From positions 1 through 64,000 of the forward strand of contig NBIV01000223.1 in assembly GCA_003194525.1 (NCBI GenBank): a stretch of DNA of 64,000 nucleotides, read 5' to 3'. Below are positions 43,321 through 53,472 of this stretch, one piece after another. A program made the translations under genes and the position numbers. The notes beneath the pieces are model-generated. The model was not told where the DNA came from. It saw nothing but the letters and a program-made list of their open reading frames with translations, and ran no database searches. This DNA comes from Gracilariopsis chorda. Its lineage: Eukaryota > Rhodophyta > Florideophyceae > Gracilariales > Gracilariaceae. Positions within the stretch are counted from its first letter, which is position 1; each line of letters opens with the position of its first letter.

Positions 43321-46173
43321 GAAACCAGGGAGGCTCTCGAAGTCTGAGACTAAAGAAAGTGGTGAGACCGATCCTTGAGATAACACGACGCGGACTTTTT
43401 CCAAGATTCGGTAAACGCGCTCGACTGCATTCATATTCATGCTTGATACAAGAATGTGACATTGATCAAATAGTGCGGTTCCAGCTGCCCTGGTATCGTA
43501 GGTCTGCACCTTATTGTCTTTTTTTTTGCACAGTATGTCATCGAAATGAATATCAGTTTCGTTTGTGGCGGATGTGCGCAGCAGCTTTTCATATTCTTCT
43601 TTATAAACTCCTGCCTGCTTTCGTACTTCGTTTGTGTCTTGAACAGAGATTCTGCGATCAGATGCTTTCCAGTATGGATCAAAAAGGTGATGAATGGGGA
43701 TGAAGTCGTCCAAAACGCGACTTAGATCTGGCATTTTTAGAAGTTTTGGGTATATATATGCACATATCACAATATGTTTACACGGGAACATCATTTTTAG
43801 CGACATGCGACAGCTTCTCGATGCGAGAAGTCTGCTTTCTGGGCCATTATCAGTTGGAATGACCGTAGTTGCGAAGAAGACGACAACTGTTCTAGACTGT
43901 GGCTGCAAAATCGTGATTGAAGCGGTCGGGGGTCTTCTTTGTTGCAGATAGAATCATGCAACTGGGCCAATTGAGATCCCGTGTTCCAAAGCCAGTCCAA
44001 AACAGGTCTCAGTGTCGTATTCGATCATGGAGGTTGAGATAACCGCGAAGTTTTTTGCCCTTTCGATGCTCAGCTCTTTGAACTTATTGAGAGAGTACGT
44101 TGTGTACTCTACAACGAGGGTTTTCAGAACTTTGTCTCGTAACGGTAGCTGACAATCTCGTAGAGATGGAGATATAGTACTCAAAGAAGATACTGAATTT
44201 GTGCGAGCTTCCTCTTGCCTGTCGTTTTTTCAACGTTTTTCGACGAGTCTCGTAGAGAATATGAGAGAAAAAACCTTCTTAGAGAGAATATAGGCCTTGT
44301 ACCCAAATTTGGATGCCTCTGTGTAGCCATTGCCGTGGGAAAGGTACCTTTCAGGGACGGCTAGGTCTTTAAATCAGGTAAAGGTATCGATACCAAAATG
44401 GACGTCTTTTTCCAAAATGTTCAAAGCACTTTCTTTAGAAAGACTCCCTGCGGCTCATGAAGTTTTGTAAGGTTCTTGATCTTCTCATATCCAAAAATAT
44501 CCTCAACATATCCTCACACCAGGACTGGCGTTTTATACGGGCGCACCATGATGTCACGTTGCGCTTCTGGTTCTGGTTAAGATGCCATCCATCTAAAGAC
44601 ACGAATGACCTATCGAACACCTGCTCTACAGCTTTGATGCATGAAATGCTTTGTTCCATGGTTATCATTGCCAGTGACATGGGAATGATAGACCGAATGG
44701 AGGATAGCACCTCAACGAAGTCAGCCGTTGTTTCTCCTGAAATGAATCCCTTAAACAAAGTTAAGCTGAATCCATCGTTTGCTCTTCCATTCACAGTGAA
44801 GAGTGGATACCCATAGCGATGTTCTATGGCTTTGCAACCAACTGATACACCAGGTGCGATAACAAAACTTTCGTAGTCCCCCAATTACTCTTCCAATGAC
44901 CAGCAAGCCAGCTTCATTCGTCTGGCAGAGTCACACTTAAAGAAGAATTTGTTTCTTGGATCCTCTCTATTGAGCTCAATAAGAAACTCGCCCAAGCGCA
45001 TACCCTCCAGCTCCTTCGAGGTTCTCACTGACCCTGCATGTTCTAGTTGCTTTCGTGAAGATATGTGATTGATCGGCTTCTTGTACTTGTCTTCAAGGTA
45101 CCAAATTGTGTCCTGGAAAGACAAATGTATCTTTCCCGTCATGTGAATTGCCTCAGCTCGCAATTTTGGAGCTAGATACTTCACAGCTCCGTGTTTGGTT
45201 GACGGGTGTGTATGCCTCGCCGCTGTGAGGTCAGTGACGTAGCTCGGCCCACTAGTATTATCTGAAACTGACTTGATTGTAATCTAAAACGAACAACGGT
45301 CTTTCTTATCGTTATACTTTTGGCACTTCAGAATTCCTTCTTGTAGAACCCGCTGATCTTCAGCTACTCCGCTCCTTTTTCTTTCCGTCTCCTTAAAACC
45401 ACCATAGATAGAAGTTCTCACAAATATGTAGAATCTCATACAGTATGCTATATGTTGAACGTCCTTCAGAATATCATGGCCAGGAGAATTCAAAGGAAGT
45501 GATTGAAGAAATGCAACAAAAGCAGCCTTAAGCACTCTTCTACATCCTCGTTCTGATAGTACTCAACAGTCGAATTCTTGTCGCCACCTTGTTTGCTATC
45601 CTCCCCGTCAGTTTCCAGAATTTCAATCTCGCTAGTAGCCCTAGTATTGCCCTCCAAATATACTATAGGGACGTGTAATAAGTCGAGAGGAAGCTTCTCC
45701 TTGTCGTCCAGAGCGCATTCTATAAGCTCAATTGGACCTTCACCACCTTCCGAGCTTCGTTCCTCACTCAATTCAATACTGTGTGTGGAAAGCGACCCAT
45801 CCTCTTCTAAGGGATCCTTATTGGTAGAGACCCTAGGTGCTATTGCTACACTCAACTCTAAGTTATCTAATGAACGTTCCGGAAAGTATTCTTCACGCTT
45901 CTCAAAAACAGCAGTTCTGTCGTCTGCGAGCGATCCGTTGTCAATGTCAAAAGGCTCCTTCCCATTCGTCAAATCAGCGGAGGGATGTTTGGAGCGAGAT
46001 ACGTACTTTACAACATCTGAGTTACGTCCCTGATCCCCTACGTCTCCTACAATTGGAGCGCTGTCATCATTCTCTCTCATGTCTCCTACATCAAGCACGA
46101 TAGCATCTTCTCCACCTTCTCCGGTCCCAAGTTGTCTATGCGCAGAGGCTGTATTGGCATTCTGGAGCGACAT
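43321..46173 (-). pseudogene. MULE/FAR1-type transposase gene, decayed
   Basis: Reading leftward there is an acidic Glu/Asp/Ser-rich lead (46173-45490). A FAR1-like zinc region follows at 45535-45284 (FVRTSIYGG, ILKCQKYNDKKDRCSF). A linker (45184-44888) contains KFFFKCDSARRMKLACWSLEE and ends at a TAA. The MULE core comes next (44884-44435) with GFISGETTADFVEVL and LDGWHLNQNQKRN, the C/W-H block of the family. A C-terminal part near 43860-43780 has a SWIM-like C..(5-6)FPCKH motif. At the second catalytic position the core reads ITMEQS where ITD.. is usual. Stops and frame changes make it inactive. Its right-hand neighbours (46.4-48.2 kb) are probably part of the same element. The 3' end is cut by or abuts the 3' LTR of copy B. 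Confidence 0.72.
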
Positions 46174-46443
46174 GCAAAGCTCAGGGACAGGATGAAAGTG
46201 GTTGGCATGGGACTAGTAAAGCGGCTTTAGTGCTATTTTAGACATCTAACCTTTGTTTGATGTTGTTACAAGAGATTCTCCATGACTCATTCCTTCCAGT
46301 CGTCCATTATCCCGAGGAAAAGTTCTTGCTGGTATGTGACACCTTCTCTTCAGGAGAAAGCGGTTTTCCAAAATCTTTCAAACCGGTTCGGTCATCCCTG
46401 TTGCTCCATCCTTTCTCCATTTCCTATAAAGTGAGATAAGAGA

Positions 46444-46782
46444 TCACCTAATAGTCTCAATTCGCTTCTCAATCTTCTTTCGGATGATCGATAGAGGGCC
46501 ATGTTTGTGATTCAGACAATAAGATATCTCCCATTTCTTGGTACTGTTGATGAGGTTGAAAGAGATGTCCGAAGCACATTTCGAACTCATACAGCGCATC
46601 CTTTCTGTAGCAGCCCAATCTTTTTTCCTAACTCTCCTGCAAAATGTCCAAAAGTAGTGGACACTATGCATCCAGCCATTCGTTGTTGCCAGTGACTTTA
46701 GCATTCCTACTAAATCGTCCACATGATCCACTTCATTTGAGAACTGCAGATAGGGCACAGAACTCTTATCCACATTACTCAA
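46444..46782 (-). CDS. FAR1/GCM-like zinc-binding domain protein (MULE-associated)
   Basis: The 112-residue frame contains NGWMHSVHYFWTFCRRV, MRCMSSKCASDISFNLI and WEISYCLNHKHGPLS. This gives a C..C..W.I....NH.HG zinc pattern as in the N-terminal DNA-binding domain of FAR1/MULE transposases. It lies upstream (minus strand) of the transposase relic, which has its own similar region at 45.3-45.5 kb, so it may be a second ORF of the element or an exon. The start is uncertain. Confidence 0.5.
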   Translation of the reverse strand: MSNVDKSSVPYLQFSNEVDHVDDLVGMLKSLATTNGWMHSVHYFWTFCRRVRKKDWAATERMRCMSSKCASDISFNLINSTKKWEISYCLNHKHGPLSIIRKKIEKRIETIR

Positions 46783-46934
46783 ACGGTGAAACGTTGGTCT
46801 TGAACCACGGAAGAAGCTGCATTTTAGTTACCTTCAAGACGTATGTTTCGAGGTACACAGTCCATAGAAAGCGTGGAGAGATGTCTATTCAGCATCTCAA
46901 TTTTCTCAAAACGAGGGTCCCGTCTCCACAGTTT

Positions 46935-47231
46935 CTACTGTCTTCTCTTTATACATTCCTCGTCAAACGTCTTTGCGTAAACCTCGTCGCTGTCGAATCT
47001 ACTGTTCCCAGTGACCGAATTACTTCCAAACGATTCCAGTGTCCCGAGTTCCGTAGAATTGTCCGGCTGTTCGACCATTTTTCTGCGCTCAAAAGTGCCT
47101 TGAATGGTAGATTTCGGACTGTTTGACTCTTTTGCCTTCTCTTCTTCGCTTTTGACGTCATTACCCAACTGTTTGGACCCTGGAATTAGACTTTGCCCTC
47201 GCTGGCTATTTTGTCTCTGAATTCTTTTCAT
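46935..47231 (-). CDS. small charged ORF between the Ulp1-like and FAR1-like genes
   Basis: A 98-residue frame, Ser/Lys/Glu/Asn-rich (SEEEKAKESNSPKSTIQGTF), without a recognised domain. It is probably linker sequence of the adjacent Ulp1-like or FAR1-like product in a spliced or broken gene. Confidence 0.25.
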   Translation of the reverse strand: MKRIQRQNSQRGQSLIPGSKQLGNDVKSEEEKAKESNSPKSTIQGTFERRKMVEQPDNSTELGTLESFGSNSVTGNSRFDSDEVYAKTFDEECIKRRQ

Positions 47232-47365
47232 TCACGACAAACCTCGCGCTCAAGCCTCAAACATGTGCTCTTGGTGTTGAATTTGGTACTCGCTGACCAT
47301 TTTTTTCGTCACTGTTTCAGTGCCAAAGTACTGTACTGCCATCAAAGTTTGTACCAGCCTGCTCC

Positions 47366-48184
47366 TTATGGACATCCTTCGATATCTCTGGGAGAGCTCG
47401 GAACTGTTCTCTTGTGCATAAGTTTTTCCGGAGCACATCCTCGATCCGAATCAAACTCGGTAAAGAACGAGATTACATAGCATCTACAGCTGTAACTGTC
47501 AGCTGGACGGTAGTAATTCTTGATTTCCAGTACTACTTCCTTCCGGTAAACGATAGCTTCACTGTTTTCGAGAAGAACGCTGTAGTCAAATGCCTTCTTA
47601 AAAAGCTTCAAGCCATGCGGTGGACACTTGAAACGTAGGCTATCCCCAAAGTGTACCGTAGGCTTCTTTTTCTTGTTTTCATCAACATCCATATATCTAA
47701 TTCCTAGTAGTGTACCCCAATGTTCATTTTGCAGGTTCAACTGAACGATAACCGTGTAAACCTCACCGGCGTGGCCAGATACGTTACTAGAAAAGTACTT
47801 CTTCATCATTGAAAAGAACAATTCTTCTTCCTCCTTAGATAAATTCTTTCGTTGCTTTGAGAACCCAGACAGCTCAACCACTGTATCGCACGGACAGAAA
47901 CATACACTGGGCTTCGGGTTCGTGTCCAGAATCGCGCTAGTGATGAGATCACTACAAAGATAATATTGCGTTTTCGAGCTGTGAAGAAGGGAGACGCTTT
48001 CTCTTTCTTTCTGTTCTGGATCTATGAGAAAGTATAAATGATGGTGAATCAACTTAAATCTAGGTATGGAAGTTGTGATTCGCAGTACTATGTCTCCTTC
48101 TACGTTTAGATAAAAATATCTCCAGATCTTGCTTACTCTTTTATAAACCTCGCTTGTCATTAGTATATCAATGTGGTACAGCAA
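47366..48184 (-). CDS. Ulp1-like cysteine protease (C48) ORF, part of the MULE region
   Basis: The 272-residue frame has the order His-Asp-Cys expected for C48 peptidases. His155 lies in NEHWGTLLGIRYMD, Asp181 in VHFGDSLRF and Cys233 in DSYSCRCYVISFF. The Gln that normally precedes the catalytic Cys by a few residues is not seen (KNYYRPADSYSC). Upstream is a helical region (KNLSKEEEELFFSMMKKYF). Ulp1 enzymes remove SUMO, and MULE elements of the Kaonashi type in plants are known to carry such genes. Here it sits 0.6 kb upstream of a FAR1-like ORF on the same strand. The frame is open and could be intact; no promoter is evident. Deubiquitinase-like or other C48 relatives are the alternative. 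Confidence 0.6.
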   Translation of the reverse strand: MLYHIDILMTSEVYKRVSKIWRYFYLNVEGDIVLRITTSIPRFKLIHHHLYFLIDPEQKERESVSLLHSSKTQYYLCSDLITSAILDTNPKPSVCFCPCDTVVELSGFSKQRKNLSKEEEELFFSMMKKYFSSNVSGHAGEVYTVIVQLNLQNEHWGTLLGIRYMDVDENKKKKPTVHFGDSLRFKCPPHGLKLFKKAFDYSVLLENSEAIVYRKEVVLEIKNYYRPADSYSCRCYVISFFTEFDSDRGCAPEKLMHKRTVPSSPRDIEGCP

Positions 48185-48189
48185 GTGGT

Positions 48190-49350
48190 GAGCACAACGT
48201 CCGTAAAATAGGACTTTTAGGTTCGGCTTAACAGATGGATTCCATTAGGTGCTCGTCTCCCTAAATATAGAAGCGGCGACCGTGGTAATCCTGAAAGGAG
48301 ATCCGCAAGCACCAAGTGGAGAGCAAGTTCACTGGGCAAACGAAAATCCTACGGGCGCTGCCATGGGATGCGCTGGGTATCGGTGGCTTAGAAACCACAC
48401 CTAAAGGATGAAGTAGTAGTGTACCTGAAAGAGAGTATCACGAGGTTGAACCAGACGAACTAGAACAGGCCTCCAGGGTGCTTGGTTTACTTTCCCGAAG
48501 GTGAAGCTTCCAGCGGCGCTCTATACACAGTGCCGCGAGCTGACCTCGACGGAAACTATCTACTGTACCCTACAAAAATTTATGTTAGGTTATTGTACCT
48601 AATAGAATTACAATCCGCTGGAACAATTCCTCTGAAGGGGTGTGCCACCTGGCACCAGTTAGGAAATACAAGCACTCCGTTAGAATCTTCCGTAACAGCC
48701 CATCCTTAGGAGCATGCATAGTACCCACTGTACTACAATCCAAGACGCGTTTCGGAATGTAGTGGAATACTACGTCCTTTGGCCAACTGGGGTAGTAGTT
48801 TACTAGGGGGTAGTAGCGGCAGAGAGCCAACCACTGAGGTGCAATCCACTGGGTCTACTAGTGACTCGGGCACCAACTGGCAGCGAGGCGCAATGGGCAG
48901 GCGCTATCTCAAGTCCCTACAGGTCGGGAGAATGGTAGCGATGGCTTGGAGGCCTTTGGAGCCCTACTGGCTGCATATGGCAGCAAGAAGACGGTGAGGG
49001 TGCTTGCCTTTACTCTTTGGAGATCGGCGGCATTCGAGCCAACCTATATAGCTGGCGAGGTGCTCTGACCTCCGGACACTATCCTAAAAAATTAAATAAA
49101 AATAGCTACATAACAAAACTTGAGGCCACAGTGCCTTGGCATTCACAGAGTCCCCTGGTATCCCCTGCCTCGGCACCCAGCTTGGCCACGTGGGATATTT
49201 GGGCCAGCAATGGTCTGAACTCTGCCAGCCCGGACCTTTGGTTACCTCACCACTTCACATGCCCGATGGTCATTCTCCTACACGGAATTGGAATTGGAAG
49301 CTGTCACGGGGGTAGCATTGGAAGCTAAAGAAAAGAAACTGTGTTAGAAT
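48190..49350. other. GC-richer stretch with no recognised gene
   Basis: Several short plus-strand frames (60-103 codons) lack motifs. The composition is less AT-rich than the flanks, with many Gly/Pro/Ser codons, which hints at degraded element sequence. Nothing can be assigned. Confidence 0.35.
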
Positions 49351-49813
49351 GAAATTTGGTTTTGCGGAGGACGTCTGGTGTGTACATACCAACATGCGCA
49401 CTGAGTTTTTTCATGGCTTTGGATGCAAGATCTCAAAAACAAATAACGTCGTGATCATCAATGTAGAAATACAGCGTATGTCTCAATATCCGAGATTTAG
49501 AGCGTCAAAAAACCGCTTTGCCTCGAAGCTACAAAGCAAATGGATGAATGCAATGGTACCTAGATGCAACAGAAACGCTTCAATGATCAGAGGTGGACAT
49601 TGATAGATTAGGATGCGGATACTTCGTGCCAATAAGGTCTGAGGTGGTTGAAGGAGGGAGGAGCGGTGCGTGGCCGTGAGGCTAGACATCTAACAATCAA
49701 CGGTGGCAGACATAGTGGGCTGGTGATCAGAGATCAAAGATCGCTGAACACTTGGCGCTTAAAGGTACTTTGTTGCTGGTTTTAGTTGCTCATTTCTGTT
49801 TGATTGGTCTACT

Positions 49814-50222
49814 GTGGAAGTAGTGGGCTGTGATTGGCCGCAGCAGAATGTGCATATGCGGGTCATTGAGCTGGGTCAGTTTTCTGGAGAGCTCGTGCTG
49901 AGCTGTTTCTTTTCTGTCAACTTCATACGGCGACTACGTCATGCAGATTATCCCTTGGTCGTAGACTACCAACCGTACCACGAGTACCGTTGGTACAGTG
50001 CGCGAAACGATACTAAATACACCCTACTCTTCTTTTTTTCTCGCCACATACCAGAGCATTCTTGCACTCCCAACCAGAACGAGAGGTAGTGCATAAGTAG
50101 ATATAAAAGCCCCTGGTCGCCTGTCGAACACGTACATCTGATCTGTACTTATAGCTACGAAAAAGTTATAAATAAACGAAACAACAACAAATACAATTTA
50201 ATTTTCGTACATCTACGCATAC
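49814..50222 (+). promoter_or_regulatory. promoter-like or solo-LTR-like segment with TATA and polyA motifs
   Basis: The plus strand shows an ATTGG box near 49832, a TATAAAAG box at about 50103 and, 60-70 bp on, AATAAA near 50171. This order (CAAT, TATA, short transcribed part, polyA signal) is typical of a compact LTR or a promoter followed by a short transcript. No matching second copy is seen in the window. The Tc1 relic begins directly after it. Confidence 0.25.
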
Positions 50223-50223
50223 C

Positions 50224-51235
50224 TCAGTACTTAGTAGCATCCCCGTTCTTATCCATAACTGGAAACAGTCTTCTCGGTATAGACCTGTACAGCTGTTGAA
50301 GGTAATCTCCAGCTATATCATCCCATACAGCAATGATAGTGTCCTTCAGCTCAGTTATATTATTGTACTGCTTTCCACCTGCATAAACACGCCTAGCCAT
50401 GAGTACCCATACATTTCCAATAATGTTGAAATCCAGGGACATTGCAGGCTACGGTAGAACGCGTATACTCTTGGAATGCACCCAGTTTCTCGTGTAGTTA
50501 GAGGTATGTATGGACGCATTATCCTGTTAAAAATGGCAAGTCCATTCTTTGCCGATGACACCGCTTACCCATGTTAGTAAATTAGACTCTAGTCCGTCAC
50601 AGTACTTTATAGAATACTGATTTCCAGTAATAAAAACCAAAAAACACACTCCATAGAAATATATTGCTCCCCATATCATAAATGAATCTCCTCCATTACT
50701 TAAGCTTAGAATACCGTTAAGGTTCCTTCTTAATATCATGTTAATAGTATTCGCATCCATCCGGACCTTCTAGATTAAACATCTTCTCATTGCTGGAAAT
50801 TATTTTGCACCAGACATAGTACCCACAAGATATATACAACGTTCGTATTTTATACGTGAATTTGTATGCCTCTGTTTCATTAAAGGATCGTTTTTTATAT
50901 AGCAATATTAAAAATGTTCACATTTGAATAGTAGTTACTGTAGTCTTTGCATTTCGATGGGTGAATTGAGCGAAGACTTTAGTTGAAAAGAAGATTCACA
51001 TCTTCTCTTTAGAGGATTCTTTTATCATTGTTCTCTTTTGTTGCACCGACATCTTGAACTTTTTCTTGACGTGTCCATGTGGTTTAAATGTCATTTCGTG
51101 TCTCAGTGCTGATTATACTACTTCTAGATGGCAGTTTATAGTGTCAGCAATTTGTCGAAGAGACATTCCTACAATTCTCAGAGCATAAATCTTGCTGAGT
51201 ACGAACTCACAAAGACCAGGGCGTTTTGCCATGTT
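50224..51235 (-). pseudogene. Tc1-like transposase relic, copy 2
   Basis: On the minus strand the N-terminal HTH region reads MAKRPGLCEFVLSKIYALRI and GMSLRQIADTINC (near 51235-51120). After a gap of decay come GGDSFMIWGAIYFYG (50690) and finally NIIGNVWVLMARRVYAGGKQ, ending QLYRSIPRRLFPVMDKNGDA at 50224. The terminal block matches the other Tc1-like copy (53.0-53.27 kb) closely. Multiple frame changes occur, and the third catalytic residue (usually E in IENVW) is Gly. It is inactive. Confidence 0.75.
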
Positions 51236-51339
51236 TAGTTTGGCAAAATACTGGGCGTAAGTCGTCAATATGTGGCATAAACTGTTTACTTGATGCTGGT
51301 AAACATCTAGTGTCTGTCGGATCGCTGACCTCATATAAG

Positions 51340-52260
51340 GTCAAAACAATCAACTTTACGTTTAATTCTAGTTATTTTGATCGACTTTGTTTGCCTTTTG
51401 TAGTCTGTATAAGTTATGCAACATGTTTTTGTATAGCAAAAATTCTAAGCTTTTGTTGTTTATGCTAGATGAGAAGCAGAAATATAAGACATCCAGATAT
51501 TTTGATAGAGATGTGCTCGTAAAATATGACTAGTTTACTACAGAGCTTCAGAAAACTGGCTTTTTTATATCAAAAACGTACTTTTGATTCAAAAACATTG
51601 TATCTGAGGCGTGTATGAAGGGTTCAAAACCTTCAAAAAAATCATTTGGCAACATTAAATTCCGGCGGATAGACACTAGGGAACGGTTAATCTGGCTTGA
51701 ATATGGCGTTGTTTTTGTGGAAGTGTATTTATTTTGTTTCGTGTATTTATCACTGTTTTGTAGGGTGTAGAGAGGTTTTTTTATGTTGGTAGAGTGACAT
51801 TCTGCATCGTGCAAAGTGGTGAGTTAGAGGGTTCGTTTACGATTAAATAACCTCTACATTGACCAAGGCTACATGGCCTCAAAGGGAGCGAAAGACGCAG
51901 AGTCTTTAAGAGTGCTGCGTGTATTTAATGTTGTTTCGCACACTGTACAGTGCACGAAACGCCATTAAGCACACCCAGACACAAGCCTCTATTGCAGGGA
52001 TCGGCACGCTTTTGCGGTATACCGATGTGGTGCACGATGCAATTTGGTTAGTTAATCACATCCGTAGACTCCTTTCGTCATAGATTAGAAGCACAGCTGT
52101 GCTATCACTAAAAGACCGTGCCAAACTTCTTTAAACCCACGAAATAATACATGAAAAATGTCACAATAATGGCGGAACTTTCTGCCAAGTCAAACCTCTT
52201 GCCTAAAACTACTGAGTATTAGTGTCAGAAAACACTGATTTGCTTGTATAACCGAACAAA
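51340..52260. other. AT-rich spacer between two Tc1-like relics
   Basis: No frame over 90 codons and no recognised motif. It may contain the decayed termini of the two elements, but no inverted repeats could be paired by eye. Confidence 0.35.
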
Positions 52261-52287
52261 GGACACTAAATAAGGCGAGAGGAAAGT

Positions 52288-53275
52288 ACTTGTCTCAATT
52301 TGAGAAAGGACAGATACCCGCACTCCGCCATGAGGAATTCTCTTTACGCTAAATTGCAGAGCACGTACAATGCTCTGTCAGGGCTGTACGAAGCTTCTTA
52401 AGTTCAAAAAAGAAGCCAAATCAGCCCATCATTGCCAAAAAGTTTCAAAAACTATCCCCACAGCAACATCGCGCTTTGCTACGGGAGGCAGGCAAGGGCA
52501 ACTCGATTGCATCATTTTTGAAAAGAAACCTCAATCTGGGTGTATCTGTTCGCCGAGTGCAGCAGCTACTCAAAGAAGACGAAACCCTTAAATATTTCAA
52601 AATGATGCAGGGCCCAAAAATGACCGAAGATCATAAGGTGGCACGGCTACAATGGGCACAACGCAACATATCTAAAGGGGATTCATTTTGGAATAACTTT
52701 GTGTTCTCAGATGAAAAGAAGTTTAACCTTGACGGTCCAGATGGTCTTTCATATTACTGGCATGATTTGAGAACAGAAAGGCAACGTCTATCCTCCCGTC
52801 TTGGAGGTGGTAACGCGGTCATGGTTTTGGATACGATATCATTGTATAGTGTCAGTGACTTATTATTTTTATCGGGCACTCAAGATTTTAAGAAGTATTG
52901 CGACACCCTAGAGCTTGGACTACTACCTTGGACTGCAGAAATACTTGGACCTATCTCAACTTGTGTGTTTGAACAAGACGGTGCATCAATTCATCGTTCT
53001 GCTTTCACAAAGAACTCCCTACTTTAACATCGGTTTTGGCTTCTATCCTGGCCTGTTAAGTCCCCAGACCTTAATATAATTGATAATTTCGGGGGGTTAA
53101 TGGCTAGGAAGGTTTACGCAAATGGTAAGCAGTTCGACAATGTCGAGGATCTTAAGGAATCCATTCTAAATGTATTGCGCAGTCTCACTGCAAACTACAT
53201 CCAGAAACTGTATCGATCTATTCCTAGACGCTTGTTAGCTGTGATGGACAAACGTGGTGGTGCTACAAAGCACTA
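52288..53275 (+). pseudogene. Tc1-like transposase, copy 1, nearly full length with two in-frame stops
   Basis: The frame runs from LSQFEKGQIPALRHEEFSLR (HTH1) through VQQLLKEDETLKYFKM (HTH2 end). It continues to FWNNFVFSDEKKFNLDGPDG (first Asp), CVFEQDGASIHRS (second Asp) and SPDLNIIDNFGGLMARKVYA (third position), ending at a stop after DKRGGATKH. Stops lie in frame at 52350-52352 and 53025-53027. The spacing between the second and third acidic residues is 34, with Asp where Tc1 proteins usually have Glu. The SPDLN..(E/D)N signature is Tc1-like rather than mariner-like. The element is dead but only lightly decayed. Confidence 0.85.
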
Positions 53276-53429
53276 GAGCAATAAAGGCGTGCACTTTTAT
53301 TACATGTGTCATAACTTATTTAACGTGCTTAAACCTATTTCGCTGTATGATTTTAGTTTGTACTCCGTATGAAACGGAACTGCGTCAAACACATACCACT
53401 GTCGTGTTGGGCACCCGTTTTGCCCTTAT

Positions 53430-53455
53430 GCAAGCATGACTAGTGTCATGCTTGC
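53430..53455. repeat. perfect hairpin, 11-bp arms, 4-nt loop
   Basis: GCAAGCATGAC at 53430-53440 pairs exactly with GTCATGCTTGC at 53445-53455 around TAGT. It follows the Tc1-like relic by about 155 bp and could be a terminator-like or transposon-end structure. Confidence 0.75.
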
Positions 53456-53472
53456 ACCTTTAAAACGCCTTT

